A DNA stretch of 64,000 bases from Ruminococcus sp. (lineage in GTDB: Bacteria > Bacillota > Clostridia > Oscillospirales > Ruminococcaceae), in the NCBI GenBank assembly GCA_015066935.1, contig SVNK01000005.1:109541-173540 (forward strand), read 5' to 3'. The notes under the pieces are model-generated. The model ran no database searches, was not told the DNA's origin, and worked only from the letters and a program-made list of their open reading frames with translations. The position numbers were made by a program, and so were the translations under genes. Position 1 is the first letter of the stretch. Each line of letters begins with the position of its first letter. Shown in pieces: positions 27,524 to 35,136 of this stretch.

Positions 27524-27997
27524 ATGAACGACATCATCAGAATCCTACAGCAGAACGCACGTATCTCAGACAGAGAACTCGGCGAATTACTGGGTATTAC
27601 TGCCGAGGAAGCCGCCGCAGAAATCAAAAACCTCGAAGATAAAGGCATTATCAAAGGCTACAGCGTTATCGTTGACGACGAGCTTTACGACAATTCCACC
27701 GTTTATGCTACTATTGAACTCAAGGTTACTCCTCAGCGTGACTGCGGCTTTGATGACATTGCCAGAACCATCATGATGTACGATGAGGTTGAATCTGTCA
27801 CACTTATGTCAGGTGCATATGACCTCGCTATCAGAGTAAAGGGAAATACCCTCAGGGATATTGCCTCTTTCGTCTCACAGAGACTCTCCACAATAGACGG
27901 CGTACTCTCTACGGCTACACACTTCATTCTGAAAAAATACAAGGAAAAGGGTATATTCATCAATAATGAACAGCCCGATGAAAGGGGTCTGGGTTAA
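27524..27997 (+). CDS. Lrp/AsnC-family transcriptional regulator
   Basis: A 157-residue regulator with an N-terminal winged helix-turn-helix (residues 1-55, ISDRELGELLGIT as the recognition region) and a C-terminal RAM/ACT-like ligand-binding domain (about 65-140). Such proteins sense amino acids and form octamers. The gene is followed 2 bp later by an aminotransferase, a common pairing in Firmicutes, and probably regulates it and itself. Confidence 0.9.
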   Translation: MNDIIRILQQNARISDRELGELLGITAEEAAAEIKNLEDKGIIKGYSVIVDDELYDNSTVYATIELKVTPQRDCGFDDIARTIMMYDEVESVTLMSGAYDLAIRVKGNTLRDIASFVSQRLSTIDGVLSTATHFILKKYKEKGIFINNEQPDERGLG

Positions 27998-27999
27998 GA

Positions 28000-29187
28000 G
28001 TGATTGACTACGAAAAGATTCTTTCCGAAAGAATAAAGAAAACAAAACCCTCAGGCATCCGTAAATTCTTCGATATTGCAGGAGCTATGGAGGGCGTTAT
28101 AAGCCTTGGAGTTGGCGAACCCGATTTCTCTACTCCCTGGGTAATCAGAGACGCCGCTATCAAGGTGCTTGAACGCAAACAGATTATCTACGGTCCGAAC
28201 AAGGGTCTTGCACCTCTGAGAGAGGCTATAAGTACACGCATAAAGTCCAAACACGGCGTTGAATACCATCCGGAGGACGAAATAATCGTAACAGTAGGCG
28301 GCTCGGAAGCTATAGACCTTACACTCCGTGGTCTTATCGACCCGGGCGACGAGGTTCTTGTCGTTGAGCCAAGCTTCGTATGCTACGCTCCGCTTACCGA
28401 ACTCATCGGAGGTGTTGCGGTCCCCGTCCCCACACGTATTGAAAATAACTTCAAGCTCACCGTCGATGACCTCAGGGATAAGGTCACAGAACGCACAAAG
28501 CTCCTGATTCTGCCCTTCCCGAACAACCCCACAGGTGCCATCATGACACGTGAGGACCTTCAGCCTATTGCTGAATTCCTGCGTGATACCAATATTATGG
28601 TCCTCACCGACGAAATCTACTCCGAGCTTACATACGGCAGAAAACACGTTTCGCTTATTGAATTCGAAGGCATGAGAGAACGTACAATCTACGTCAACGG
28701 CTTCTCAAAGGCATATGCCATGACCGGCTGGCGACTCGGCTATGTTGCGGCTCCGGAACCGATTATCTCACAGATTTCAAAGATTCATCAGTACGGCATC
28801 ATGTGCAGTCCCTATATAAGCCAGAATGCTGCTGTTGTCGCACTCACCTCATGCGATAAGGAAATCGCCAAAATGGCTGACGAGTATAACGCACGCCGCC
28901 GTTACCTCGTCGGAGAATTCAACCGTCTCGGTCTCACATGCTTCAATCCCGAGGGCGCATTCTATGTGTTCCCGTGCATAAAAAGCACAGGTATGAACTC
29001 CGAGGAATTCTGCGAAAGACTGCTCTATGAGGAAAAAGTCGCCGTTGTTCCCGGAAGTGCTTTCGGAGACAGCGGAGAAGGCTTTATCAGAATTTCCTAC
29101 GCATACTCCCTCAAACACCTTATGGAAGCTATCAAACGCATTGAATCTTTCCTGAAAAAGCTTGAGGGTGAGCATCATGAAAATTAA
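28000..29187 (+). CDS. Class I/II pyridoxal-phosphate aminotransferase (PatA/aspartate type)
   Basis: A 395-residue fold-type I aminotransferase. Motifs: LGVGEPDFSTP near residue 36, PNNPTGA near 172, and the PLP-lysine region GFSKAYAMTGWRLGY near 231-245 with the Schiff-base Lys at SK. The likely reaction is aspartate or aromatic transamination; PatA-type N-acetyl-LL-diaminopimelate aminotransferases look the same at this level. It starts with GTG at 28000, an A/G-rich AAAGGGG stretch lying about 12 bases before it. It overlaps ispE by 11 bp. Confidence 0.9.
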   Translation: MIDYEKILSERIKKTKPSGIRKFFDIAGAMEGVISLGVGEPDFSTPWVIRDAAIKVLERKQIIYGPNKGLAPLREAISTRIKSKHGVEYHPEDEIIVTVGGSEAIDLTLRGLIDPGDEVLVVEPSFVCYAPLTELIGGVAVPVPTRIENNFKLTVDDLRDKVTERTKLLILPFPNNPTGAIMTREDLQPIAEFLRDTNIMVLTDEIYSELTYGRKHVSLIEFEGMRERTIYVNGFSKAYAMTGWRLGYVAAPEPIISQISKIHQYGIMCSPYISQNAAVVALTSCDKEIAKMADEYNARRRYLVGEFNRLGLTCFNPEGAFYVFPCIKSTGMNSEEFCERLLYEEKVAVVPGSAFGDSGEGFIRISYAYSLKHLMEAIKRIESFLKKLEGEHHEN

Positions 29188-30049
29188 AACTGCCGCTAAA
29201 ATCAACCTTGTGCTTGACGTCACGGGACGCCTTGAAAACGGCTACCACACAATCGAAAGCGTCTTCCAGACCGTCAGTCTTTACGACGAAGTCACAGTTG
29301 AGTCCGCACAGGAAATCAGTATTTCATGCGAGCTTCCCGAAGAATTTGCCTCTGCCGACCCTATCCCCTGCGATGAACGTAATATCGCTTACAAAGCCGC
29401 CAAGCTCTTTTTCGAAGAAAACAATATTCAGGGCGGCTGCAGCATACACATAAAAAAGGGTATCCCTTCTCAGGCAGGCATGGGCGGTGGAAGTACCGAC
29501 GCTGCTGCTGTTCTTCACTGTCTGAACGTGATTACGGGACTTGATCTCAGCATTTCCGAGCTTTCTGCCATGGGTAAGAAACTCGGTGCGGACGTCCCCT
29601 TCTTCTTCACGGGCGGAACTGCCTATGTCGGCGGTATCGGCGAAGAAATCGCCTCGCTTTCCGATTATTCGGGCAGACATCTTGTCATCGCAAAGGGAAA
29701 TCAGGGCGTTTCAACCGCCGAAGCATACAGCAGAATCGACGCTCTTGAAGCTCCCGTTCATCCAAAAACCCACAGACTTGTCAGGTCGGTGAATGTTGCT
29801 CCTGATGAAGCGTACAAGTACGTCGGCAACCTTTTTGAACAGGCTCTGAACCTCGACGAAGTCGAATTTCTCAAGGCAAAGCTCCTTGCCAAAGGTGCTC
29901 TCTCTGCCTGCATGACCGGAAGCGGTTCGGCTGTTTTCGGCATTTTCAGAACTCGTGACGCTGCAGAGAAATGTGCACGTTCCCTGAGAAGTTCAGGTTA
30001 TTTCGCTCAGGCGTGCGAAACCGTTTCACAATCATTCGTCAATGTATAA
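29177..30049 (+). CDS. ispE: 4-diphosphocytidyl-2-C-methyl-D-erythritol kinase
   Basis: GHMP-family kinase of the non-mevalonate isoprenoid pathway; it phosphorylates CDP-methylerythritol. The product has 290 residues. The substrate motif KINLVLDV is near the N terminus, the ATP loop PSQAGMGGGSTDAAA near 95-109, and MTGSGSAVFG near the C terminus. ATG 29177 is chosen because it gives the family's MKIKTAAKINL opening; the longer frame lacks this. It overlaps the aminotransferase stop, so translation is coupled. No other isoprenoid gene is in the window. Confidence 0.93.
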   Translation: MKIKTAAKINLVLDVTGRLENGYHTIESVFQTVSLYDEVTVESAQEISISCELPEEFASADPIPCDERNIAYKAAKLFFEENNIQGGCSIHIKKGIPSQAGMGGGSTDAAAVLHCLNVITGLDLSISELSAMGKKLGADVPFFFTGGTAYVGGIGEEIASLSDYSGRHLVIAKGNQGVSTAEAYSRIDALEAPVHPKTHRLVRSVNVAPDEAYKYVGNLFEQALNLDEVEFLKAKLLAKGALSACMTGSGSAVFGIFRTRDAAEKCARSLRSSGYFAQACETVSQSFVNV

Positions 30050-30054
30050 ATGCA

Positions 30055-30089
30055 AAACGGAGAAGATTCAGTATCTTCTCCGTTTATTT
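30055..30089 (+). terminator. Terminator of the Lrp-aminotransferase-ispE operon
   Basis: AAACGGAGAAGAT (30055-30067) pairs perfectly with ATCTTCTCCGTTT (30073-30085), 5-nt loop, followed by ATTTC. A related hairpin is at 30199-30230. Confidence 0.82.
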
Positions 30090-30106
30090 CTATAAACATC
30101 CTTTTT

Positions 30107-30131
30107 CGGACGACCAATGGTCGTCCCTACA
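30107..30131. repeat. Short interspersed palindromic repeat, copy 1 (25 bp)
   Basis: The 25 bases are the exact reverse complement of 55475-55499. The core is a 9-bp inverted repeat around one base (GGACGACCA/TGGTCGTCC). Both copies are intergenic. Confidence 0.85.
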
Positions 30132-30198
30132 TTTATATTCATAAAACAGCCAATCCGCATACACCTCGCAGCGGCAAACCAACTTTTTCTACAGTCTG

Positions 30199-30230
30199 AA
30201 ACGCAGAAGATTGCAATACTTTCGCCGTTT
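30199..30230 (-). terminator. Imperfect hairpin after the monooxygenase-like gene, related to 30055-30085
   Basis: This 32-base palindrome (AAACGCAGAAG ... CGCCGTTT) matches the ispE terminator hairpin at about 25 positions and lies 5 bp after the stop of the minus-strand gene at 30236. It would fold on the minus strand with a few mismatches, but there is no T-run, so termination is uncertain. Confidence 0.4.
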
Positions 30231-30235
30231 TGGGA

Positions 30236-30568
30236 TTATTCCTTTATGTACTTTTTGTCCTGTTCGGGAATTCCGGATTCGTCCGACAGGTATCGTTCTA
30301 CCCTCATATGCAAATCATATTTTTCTCTGAGTGCGACGATTTTCTGCATCATTTCTGTTGAATGATGTTTATCAAGAGCCTCCTGATTCGTCCAGCTGTC
30401 AATTAACAGGACCGTCTCGGCGTCGTCCATAGGGAAAAAATACTCGTACCGCAGATTACACTCCTCTGCACGAATGTCTTCAACAACTCCGCTTGATACC
30501 ATTTCCTCCGCAAACTTCCGTGCATTTCCGTTTTTTCCTGTGTAGTAAATGTTTATTGTAACAGACAT
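30236..30568 (-). CDS. Antibiotic-biosynthesis-monooxygenase (ABM) fold protein
   Basis: A 110-residue ferredoxin-like protein of the ABM superfamily, typically small dimers acting on quinols or heme-like compounds. The family pattern is visible: an N-terminal beta strand (INIYYTG), a helix with FAEEMV, then LIDSWTNQEALDKHHST near 56-70, the usual W-x-N/S-E-x-A-x-x-x-H motif. GGAGGG eight bases upstream sets the start. It is a single gene with its own promoter. The substrate is unknown. Confidence 0.85.
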   Translation of the reverse strand: MSVTINIYYTGKNGNARKFAEEMVSSGVVEDIRAEECNLRYEYFFPMDDAETVLLIDSWTNQEALDKHHSTEMMQKIVALREKYDLHMRVERYLSDESGIPEQDKKYIKE

Positions 30569-30607
30569 TTTCTATCCCTCCGAAAATATTACTTGTCCCA
30601 CAAGTTG

Positions 30608-30636
30608 ATTATATCAGACGTTCCGCAAAAAGTCAA
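30608..30636 (-). promoter_or_regulatory. Promoter of the ABM-fold gene
   Basis: Minus strand: TTGACT (30636-30631), 17-bp spacer, TATAAT (30613-30608), 39 bp before the start codon. Confidence 0.82.
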
Positions 30637-30649
30637 TTGCCCAAACAAT

Positions 30650-30685
30650 AAATCCGCCTCTGACTCAATTATCAGAAGCGGATTT
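30650..30685 (-). terminator. Terminator after the transketolase genes
   Basis: On the minus strand AAATCCGCTTCTGA pairs with TCAGAGGCGGATTT (one G-U) over 8 nt and is followed by the T-rich ATTGTTT. On the plus strand the same position is a mismatch, so it serves the minus strand better. It lies just upstream of the ABM promoter. Confidence 0.75.
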
Positions 30686-30738
30686 CTGTTATTTATACAC
30701 TACTGTCGGGGAGTTTCAGAAGAACATTCCCCTTGAGA

Positions 30739-31686
30739 TTACTTGAGCTTAACAGCCTCTTTTGCCTTGTTGGCAATATTCTCGGCACAGAGACCGAACT
30801 CCTTGAGAAGGTCAACAGCAGGACCTGAATGACCGAACTCATCGTTCACGCCAACCTTTACAACGGGTACAGGACAGCACTCTGTAACAGCCTCAGCTAC
30901 AGCAGAACCAAGTCCGCCGATAATGCTGTGCTCCTCAGCAGTAACGATAACGCCTGTCTCCTTTGCACACTTACAGATAAGCTCCTTGTCGAGAGGCTTG
31001 ATTGTGTGGATATTTACAACTCTTGCAGAGATTCCGTCAGCTTCAAGAAGCTTTGCAGCTTCAAGAGCCTCGTTCACCATAAGACCTGTTGCCACAATTG
31101 TGAGGTCAGAGCCGTCTTTCATCACAACACCCTTGCCAAGCTCAAACTTGTACTCCTCGGCATTGTTGATTACGGGTACTGCAAGACGTCCGAAACGCAT
31201 ATATACGGGACCGTTGAAGTCGAGAGCAGCTCTTACAGCAGCCTTAGCCTCAACATCGTCACAGGGATTGATAATAGTCATTCCGGGGATTGTACGCATA
31301 AGAGCGATGTCCTCGTTGCACTGGTGTGTTGCACCGTCCTCACCTACAGAAATACCTGCGTGTGTTGCACCGATTTTTACGTTGAGGTGGGGATAGCCGA
31401 TGGAGTTTCTTACGATTTCAAATGCACGTCCTGCCGCAAACATAGCGAATGTGCTTGCGAAAGGAATCTTTCCGCAGGAGGCAAGACCTGCTGCAACACC
31501 CATCATATTAGCCTCTGCAATACCGCAGTCGAAGAAACGCTCGGGACAAGCCTTCTTGAAAACGCCTGTCTTTGTAGCAGCAGCGAGGTCTGCGTCGAGA
31601 ACAACAAGATCCTTATATTCAGCGGCAAGCTCCTTAAGAGCCTCGCCGTAGCTTTCTCTGGTAGCTTTTTTAATAACGTCTGCCAT
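30739..31686 (-). CDS. Transketolase, C-terminal subunit
   Basis: A 315-residue subunit holding the pyrimidine-binding and C-terminal domains of a split transketolase. Motifs: FDCGIAEANMMGVAAGLA near residue 50 (the activating Glu), then VGEDGATHQCNEDIALMRTIPG near 115 for substrate and thiamine binding. With the N-terminal subunit it exchanges two-carbon units in the pentose phosphate pathway, which is the main source of pentoses in anaerobes without the oxidative branch. It starts 4 bp after its partner. Confidence 0.94.
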   Translation of the reverse strand: MADVIKKATRESYGEALKELAAEYKDLVVLDADLAAATKTGVFKKACPERFFDCGIAEANMMGVAAGLASCGKIPFASTFAMFAAGRAFEIVRNSIGYPHLNVKIGATHAGISVGEDGATHQCNEDIALMRTIPGMTIINPCDDVEAKAAVRAALDFNGPVYMRFGRLAVPVINNAEEYKFELGKGVVMKDGSDLTIVATGLMVNEALEAAKLLEADGISARVVNIHTIKPLDKELICKCAKETGVIVTAEEHSIIGGLGSAVAEAVTECCPVPVVKVGVNDEFGHSGPAVDLLKEFGLCAENIANKAKEAVKLK

Positions 31687-31690
31687 GATA

Positions 31691-32530
31691 TTAGTCCTCC
31701 AATTCCTTCAGCTGTGCGTTGAGTTCTGCCATTGCCTGGTCGTACTGCTCCTTATTGGGAGCTGTTCCGTGCCAGCTTACCTGATTTTCCATAAATGAAA
31801 CGCCCTTGCCCTTTACGGACTTCTGGATAATCGCAACAGGCTTGTCCTTGATTGTTTCAGCCTCGCTGAAAGCAGCGTCGATGCTGTCGAAATCGTGAGC
31901 GTCCATAGTAATCACGTGCCAGCCGAATGCAGCAAACTTGTCTGTGATAGGCTCGGGAGAGCAAACCTCTGTGATAGGACCGTCAATCTGGAGACCATTG
32001 TTGTCAACGATTGCCACAAGGTTATCAAGCTTGTAGTGAGCAGCAAACATAGCTGCCTCCCATACCTGACCTTCCTCGATTTCGCCGTCACCGAGAACTG
32101 TATATACTCTGTATGACTTGCCGTCTGTCTTTCCTGCAAGAGCCATTCCGCAGGCTGTGGAGATTCCCTGTCCGAGCGAACCGCTTGACATATCAACACC
32201 GGGAATGTGGATGCAGGGGTGTCCCTGAAGAAGCGCACCGATGTGACGGAGCGATTTCAGCTCGTCAACTGAGAAAAATCCCTTCTGTGCAAGAACGGAA
32301 TAGAGTGCGGGAGCTGTATGTCCCTTTGAGAGGACAAAGCGGTCTCTCTCGGGAGCGTCGGGATTCTGAGGGTCAACATTCATCTTGTTGAAGTAGAGAT
32401 AAGTAAGCGTATCGCTGATTGAAAGCGAACCGCCCGGATGACCCGATTTAGCGTTAAAGGTACCCTCAATAACGCCCATTCTTACCTTGCAGGCTGTTTT
32501 CTGCAGGCTTTTTTTGATTGCAACGTCCAT
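31691..32530 (-). CDS. Transketolase, N-terminal (thiamine diphosphate-binding) subunit
   Basis: A 279-residue subunit with the N-terminal transketolase domain: GHPGGSLS near 30, KGHTAPALY near 70 and the thiamine motif GDGEIEEG ... NN near 145-178. The split-gene form is typical of many Firmicutes. GGAGG precedes the start (AACGGAGGTTATTT then ATG). The gene lies 19 bp downstream of a 43-residue membrane peptide gene and 4 bp upstream of its partner subunit. Confidence 0.94.
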   Translation of the reverse strand: MDVAIKKSLQKTACKVRMGVIEGTFNAKSGHPGGSLSISDTLTYLYFNKMNVDPQNPDAPERDRFVLSKGHTAPALYSVLAQKGFFSVDELKSLRHIGALLQGHPCIHIPGVDMSSGSLGQGISTACGMALAGKTDGKSYRVYTVLGDGEIEEGQVWEAAMFAAHYKLDNLVAIVDNNGLQIDGPITEVCSPEPITDKFAAFGWHVITMDAHDFDSIDAAFSEAETIKDKPVAIIQKSVKGKGVSFMENQVSWHGTAPNKEQYDQAMAELNAQLKELED

Positions 32531-32549
32531 AAATAACCTCCGTTAAAAA

Positions 32550-32681
32550 TTAATATATTTCTGTGGAATAAGCAGCTTTCTGCTCATATGACTTCTGCAC
32601 CTCTTTGGACTTCTTTACATAGCCCAGAAGTGAGGGAACAAAAATAGCGATAATTACAAAAATTGAAATGATTCTACTCAT
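32550..32681 (-). CDS. Small membrane peptide (43 aa) in front of transketolase
   Basis: Not recognised. A complete 43-codon frame begins at ATG 32681 with GGAGG six bases upstream and stops 19 bp before the transketolase gene, inside what would otherwise be an empty 260-bp gap. The peptide starts MSRIISIF, has one hydrophobic helix (about residues 4-20) and a charged, helical C-terminal half rich in Lys, Glu and Ser (KKSKEVQKSYEQKAAY). Strong ribosome site, sensible amphipathic composition and tight spacing support translation. It may be a membrane-anchored regulator or simply a leader cistron. Confidence 0.7.
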   Translation of the reverse strand: MSRIISIFVIIAIFVPSLLGYVKKSKEVQKSYEQKAAYSTEIY

Positions 32682-32793
32682 ATTTTACCTCCGAACAACA
32701 ATTTTGTCTACGCAATACTTGCCTTAGTTTTATGCGGAAATTGCTCTGTTTTCTTTTTGCAGACTTGTTAAGTCTATGTAATGGTTCCGTGTT

Positions 32794-33621
32794 TCAGTCA
32801 TTTGTACAACGGCAGATGATTTCTCCGATAAGCTCCGCAACCGCCCCCTCGTCACACGATTTTGTAAGCACAAGGTCGGCTACATTCTTCACGGAATGCT
32901 CTGCATTTGAGGGACACGCTCCGAGGTCTGCCTCACGAATCATTTCAATATCGTTATCGAAATCTCCGATTGAAACAAATGTATACCCCTCCATGCCTTT
33001 AAGACGTCGGTACTCATTCAGAGCACTTCCCTTGCTGACACCCTTTGGCAGCATTTCAAGGAAAATATCGGATGAACGTACAAAGTCCACTGTCTTGTCG
33101 AGTCCCATCTGCCGCACAAGCACTTCCATGTACGAAACATCCTCGGGAGCAAGAGAGAACAGCACCTTCAGCCAGCCGCCGTCCTCGATTTCACTGAGCT
33201 CCTCATAATAAGGCTCTATATTGCAGATTCTTGTGTGAAGCTGCTGATAATCGGTGTTGCTGAACACATATGTACCGTCCGTTTTAAGAACCTCACCGCC
33301 TGTTTCGGGCATTGCATCGAAAATTTTCATGGCAAGCGTCTTTGCTTCAGACGGCAACGGATGCGTATACAGCGTCTCCTCCGACACAAAATCGTGAATT
33401 GCAGCTCCGTTATACATTATGACAGGCATTTTAAGCTCAATCATATCAAGGTACTGTCTGAACGACTGAATCGTTCTTCCCGTAGCAACCGTAAACTTTC
33501 CGCCAAGACTCATGAAATGCTCAATAGCCTTACGGTCGGCAGCAGTTATCTGTTTCTCCGAATTAAGCAGTGTGCCGTCCATATCACTGAGCAGTATTAC
33601 TTTTGTTATATCTTCAAACAT
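32794..33621 (-). CDS. Cof-type HAD-IIB phosphatase
   Basis: A 275-residue haloacid-dehalogenase hydrolase of the Cof group. The nucleophile motif LLSDMDGTLLN is near residues 9-19 (first Asp attacks phosphate), motif III includes a Lys near KGSALN at about 200, and motif IV is IGDFDNDIEMI near 223-233. The central part is a C2B cap domain. These enzymes dephosphorylate sugar phosphates or cofactor phosphates; the substrate is not readable. AAGGAGAA before ATG sets the start. It lies 24 bp after rluD. Confidence 0.9.
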   Translation of the reverse strand: MFEDITKVILLSDMDGTLLNSEKQITAADRKAIEHFMSLGGKFTVATGRTIQSFRQYLDMIELKMPVIMYNGAAIHDFVSEETLYTHPLPSEAKTLAMKIFDAMPETGGEVLKTDGTYVFSNTDYQQLHTRICNIEPYYEELSEIEDGGWLKVLFSLAPEDVSYMEVLVRQMGLDKTVDFVRSSDIFLEMLPKGVSKGSALNEYRRLKGMEGYTFVSIGDFDNDIEMIREADLGACPSNAEHSVKNVADLVLTKSCDEGAVAELIGEIICRCTND

Positions 33622-33645
33622 GAACTTCTCCTTAAACTAACGCCG

Positions 33646-34563
33646 TCAGCCCGTTTTTTCAAGCTTATTCAGTACGGCTCTGAAATAATCGGGAAGCTCG
33701 CTTGTAAATTCCATATACTCACCCGTTTTCGGGTGGATAAACCCGATTTTACGGGCGTGAAGGCACTGTCCGACAATCCCCTTGCAGGGCTTGCCGTAAA
33801 CATCGTCCCCAAGCACAGGATTCCCTCTGTAGGCAAGATGAACACGAATCTGATGGGTGCGTCCCGTTTCGAGTCTCAGCCGCACATGTGCGTAGCCGCC
33901 GTACTGTCTCAGAACCTCGTAGTGAGTCACGGCATTGCGTGAGTTTTCCTGAGTGACGCACATTTTCTTGCGGTCGGTCTTATGTCTGCCTATGGGAGCG
34001 TCAATCGTCCCCGAAGTCTCCTTGAAAAAACCGCTTGCAACGGCTTCGTACTCTCGTGTGAAGCTGTGAGCCTTAATCTGCTCTGCAAGATGAAGGTGTG
34101 CGGCGTCGTTCTTGGCAACGATAAGCAGTCCGCTTGTATTCTTGTCGATTCTGTGGACGATTCCCGGTCGGATGACTCCGTTGATTCCAGAAAGACTGTC
34201 TCCGCAGTGATGAAGCAGAGCATTCACGAGAGTCCCCGTATAGTTTCCGTGTGCGGGATGGACTACCATCCCCTTAGGCTTGTTCACAACAAGCAGGTCG
34301 CTGTCCTCATAGACAATATCAAGAGGAATATCCTCGGGAGAAGCGTCCATTGGCTGAGGCTCAGGAAGCTCCACGGAAAGCTCCTCTCCCCCTTTCAGCT
34401 TGCAGCTTTTGCTGACCTTTTTTCCGTTGACAAGAATATTTCCCTTTTCAAGGAGTCCCTGAACGGCAGAGCGTGTAAGTTCAGCAATATTGTCTGAAAT
34501 ATATCTGTCAATACGTTCTCCGCAGCTCTCCTGCGGCACGTTAAGGATAATATGCTCACTCAT
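33646..34563 (-). CDS. rluD: RluD-family 23S rRNA pseudouridine synthase
   Basis: A 305-residue pseudouridine synthase with an N-terminal S4 RNA-binding domain (about 12-75) and the catalytic domain carrying HRIDKNTSGLLIVAKN near 137-152, where the Asp is the catalytic nucleophile. The C-terminal half includes RTHQIRVHL. RluA/RluD-type enzymes modify 23S rRNA; the exact sites cannot be told. It overlaps lspA by 8 bp, the lspA-rluD order common in Firmicutes. Confidence 0.92.
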   Translation of the reverse strand: MSEHIILNVPQESCGERIDRYISDNIAELTRSAVQGLLEKGNILVNGKKVSKSCKLKGGEELSVELPEPQPMDASPEDIPLDIVYEDSDLLVVNKPKGMVVHPAHGNYTGTLVNALLHHCGDSLSGINGVIRPGIVHRIDKNTSGLLIVAKNDAAHLHLAEQIKAHSFTREYEAVASGFFKETSGTIDAPIGRHKTDRKKMCVTQENSRNAVTHYEVLRQYGGYAHVRLRLETGRTHQIRVHLAYRGNPVLGDDVYGKPCKGIVGQCLHARKIGFIHPKTGEYMEFTSELPDYFRAVLNKLEKTG

Positions 34564-35071
34564 TTTCAGCAGCCTTTTCGTCAGTCTTTGCAGCTTTTTT
34601 CGACTTTTCGATTTTCGGGTCTATGAAGAAGGCGTATATCAGCATCAGTGCAAACGCAACCGTTACGCATATATCGGCAAAATTGAATATTGCAAAGTCG
34701 AAAAGTCTGCAATCGAACATATCCACTACGTATCCGAGCCGGATACGGTCGATGAGATTACCGATTCCGCCTGCAAGGAAGAGTGCAATCGCCCAGTTAA
34801 GAAGCTTTGAACGCTTAATCAGACGGAACATCAGGAAAAATCCCGCAATTATTACTAATCCCGTAAAGCCGATAAGATACCATCTCTGTCCCGACATGCT
34901 TCCGAAGATTGCACCGTCGTTTTCAAGATATGTGAGGTCGAAGATTTCAGTGTCACCGATACGGATGAAGTCGATGCTTCCCTTCGGTTTCAGCGAATCG
35001 ACTGCCCAGAACTTTATGAGCTGGTCAATGCCGACCAATGCGACAATACTTATAACTAAAAGAATAGCCAC
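34556..35071 (-). CDS. lspA: Lipoprotein signal peptidase (signal peptidase II)
   Basis: Membrane aspartyl protease that removes signal peptides from prolipoproteins; it would process the lipoproteins encoded in this window. The 171-residue protein has four membrane spans. The catalytic aspartates lie in NLIDRIRLGYVVDMF near 105-119 and FNFADICV near 129-136. The C-terminal tail is unusually long and charged (Lys/Ala/Glu-rich). It overlaps rluD by 8 bp and is separated from ileS by a terminator-like hairpin. Confidence 0.95.
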   Translation of the reverse strand: MAILLVISIVALVGIDQLIKFWAVDSLKPKGSIDFIRIGDTEIFDLTYLENDGAIFGSMSGQRWYLIGFTGLVIIAGFFLMFRLIKRSKLLNWAIALFLAGGIGNLIDRIRLGYVVDMFDCRLFDFAIFNFADICVTVAFALMLIYAFFIDPKIEKSKKAAKTDEKAAENE

Positions 35072-35091
35072 AGATAATTTGTCCTTTCAAA

Positions 35092-35123
35092 TAATACGCC
35101 TGCCATCACCTCTGACGGCAGGC
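35092..35123 (-). terminator. Terminator-like hairpin between ileS and lspA
   Basis: On the minus strand GCCTGCC (35123-35117) pairs with GGCAGGC (35104-35098) over 12 nt, followed by GTATTATTT. The T-run is interrupted, so read-through into lspA is likely. Confidence 0.65.
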
Positions 35124-35136
35124 TGTATTTACTGAT

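Noticed and set aside
30829..31722. 297-codon plus-strand frame antisense to transketolase
   Set aside because: Long antisense frames arise from the biased codons of the real gene; no ribosome site or recognisable protein.
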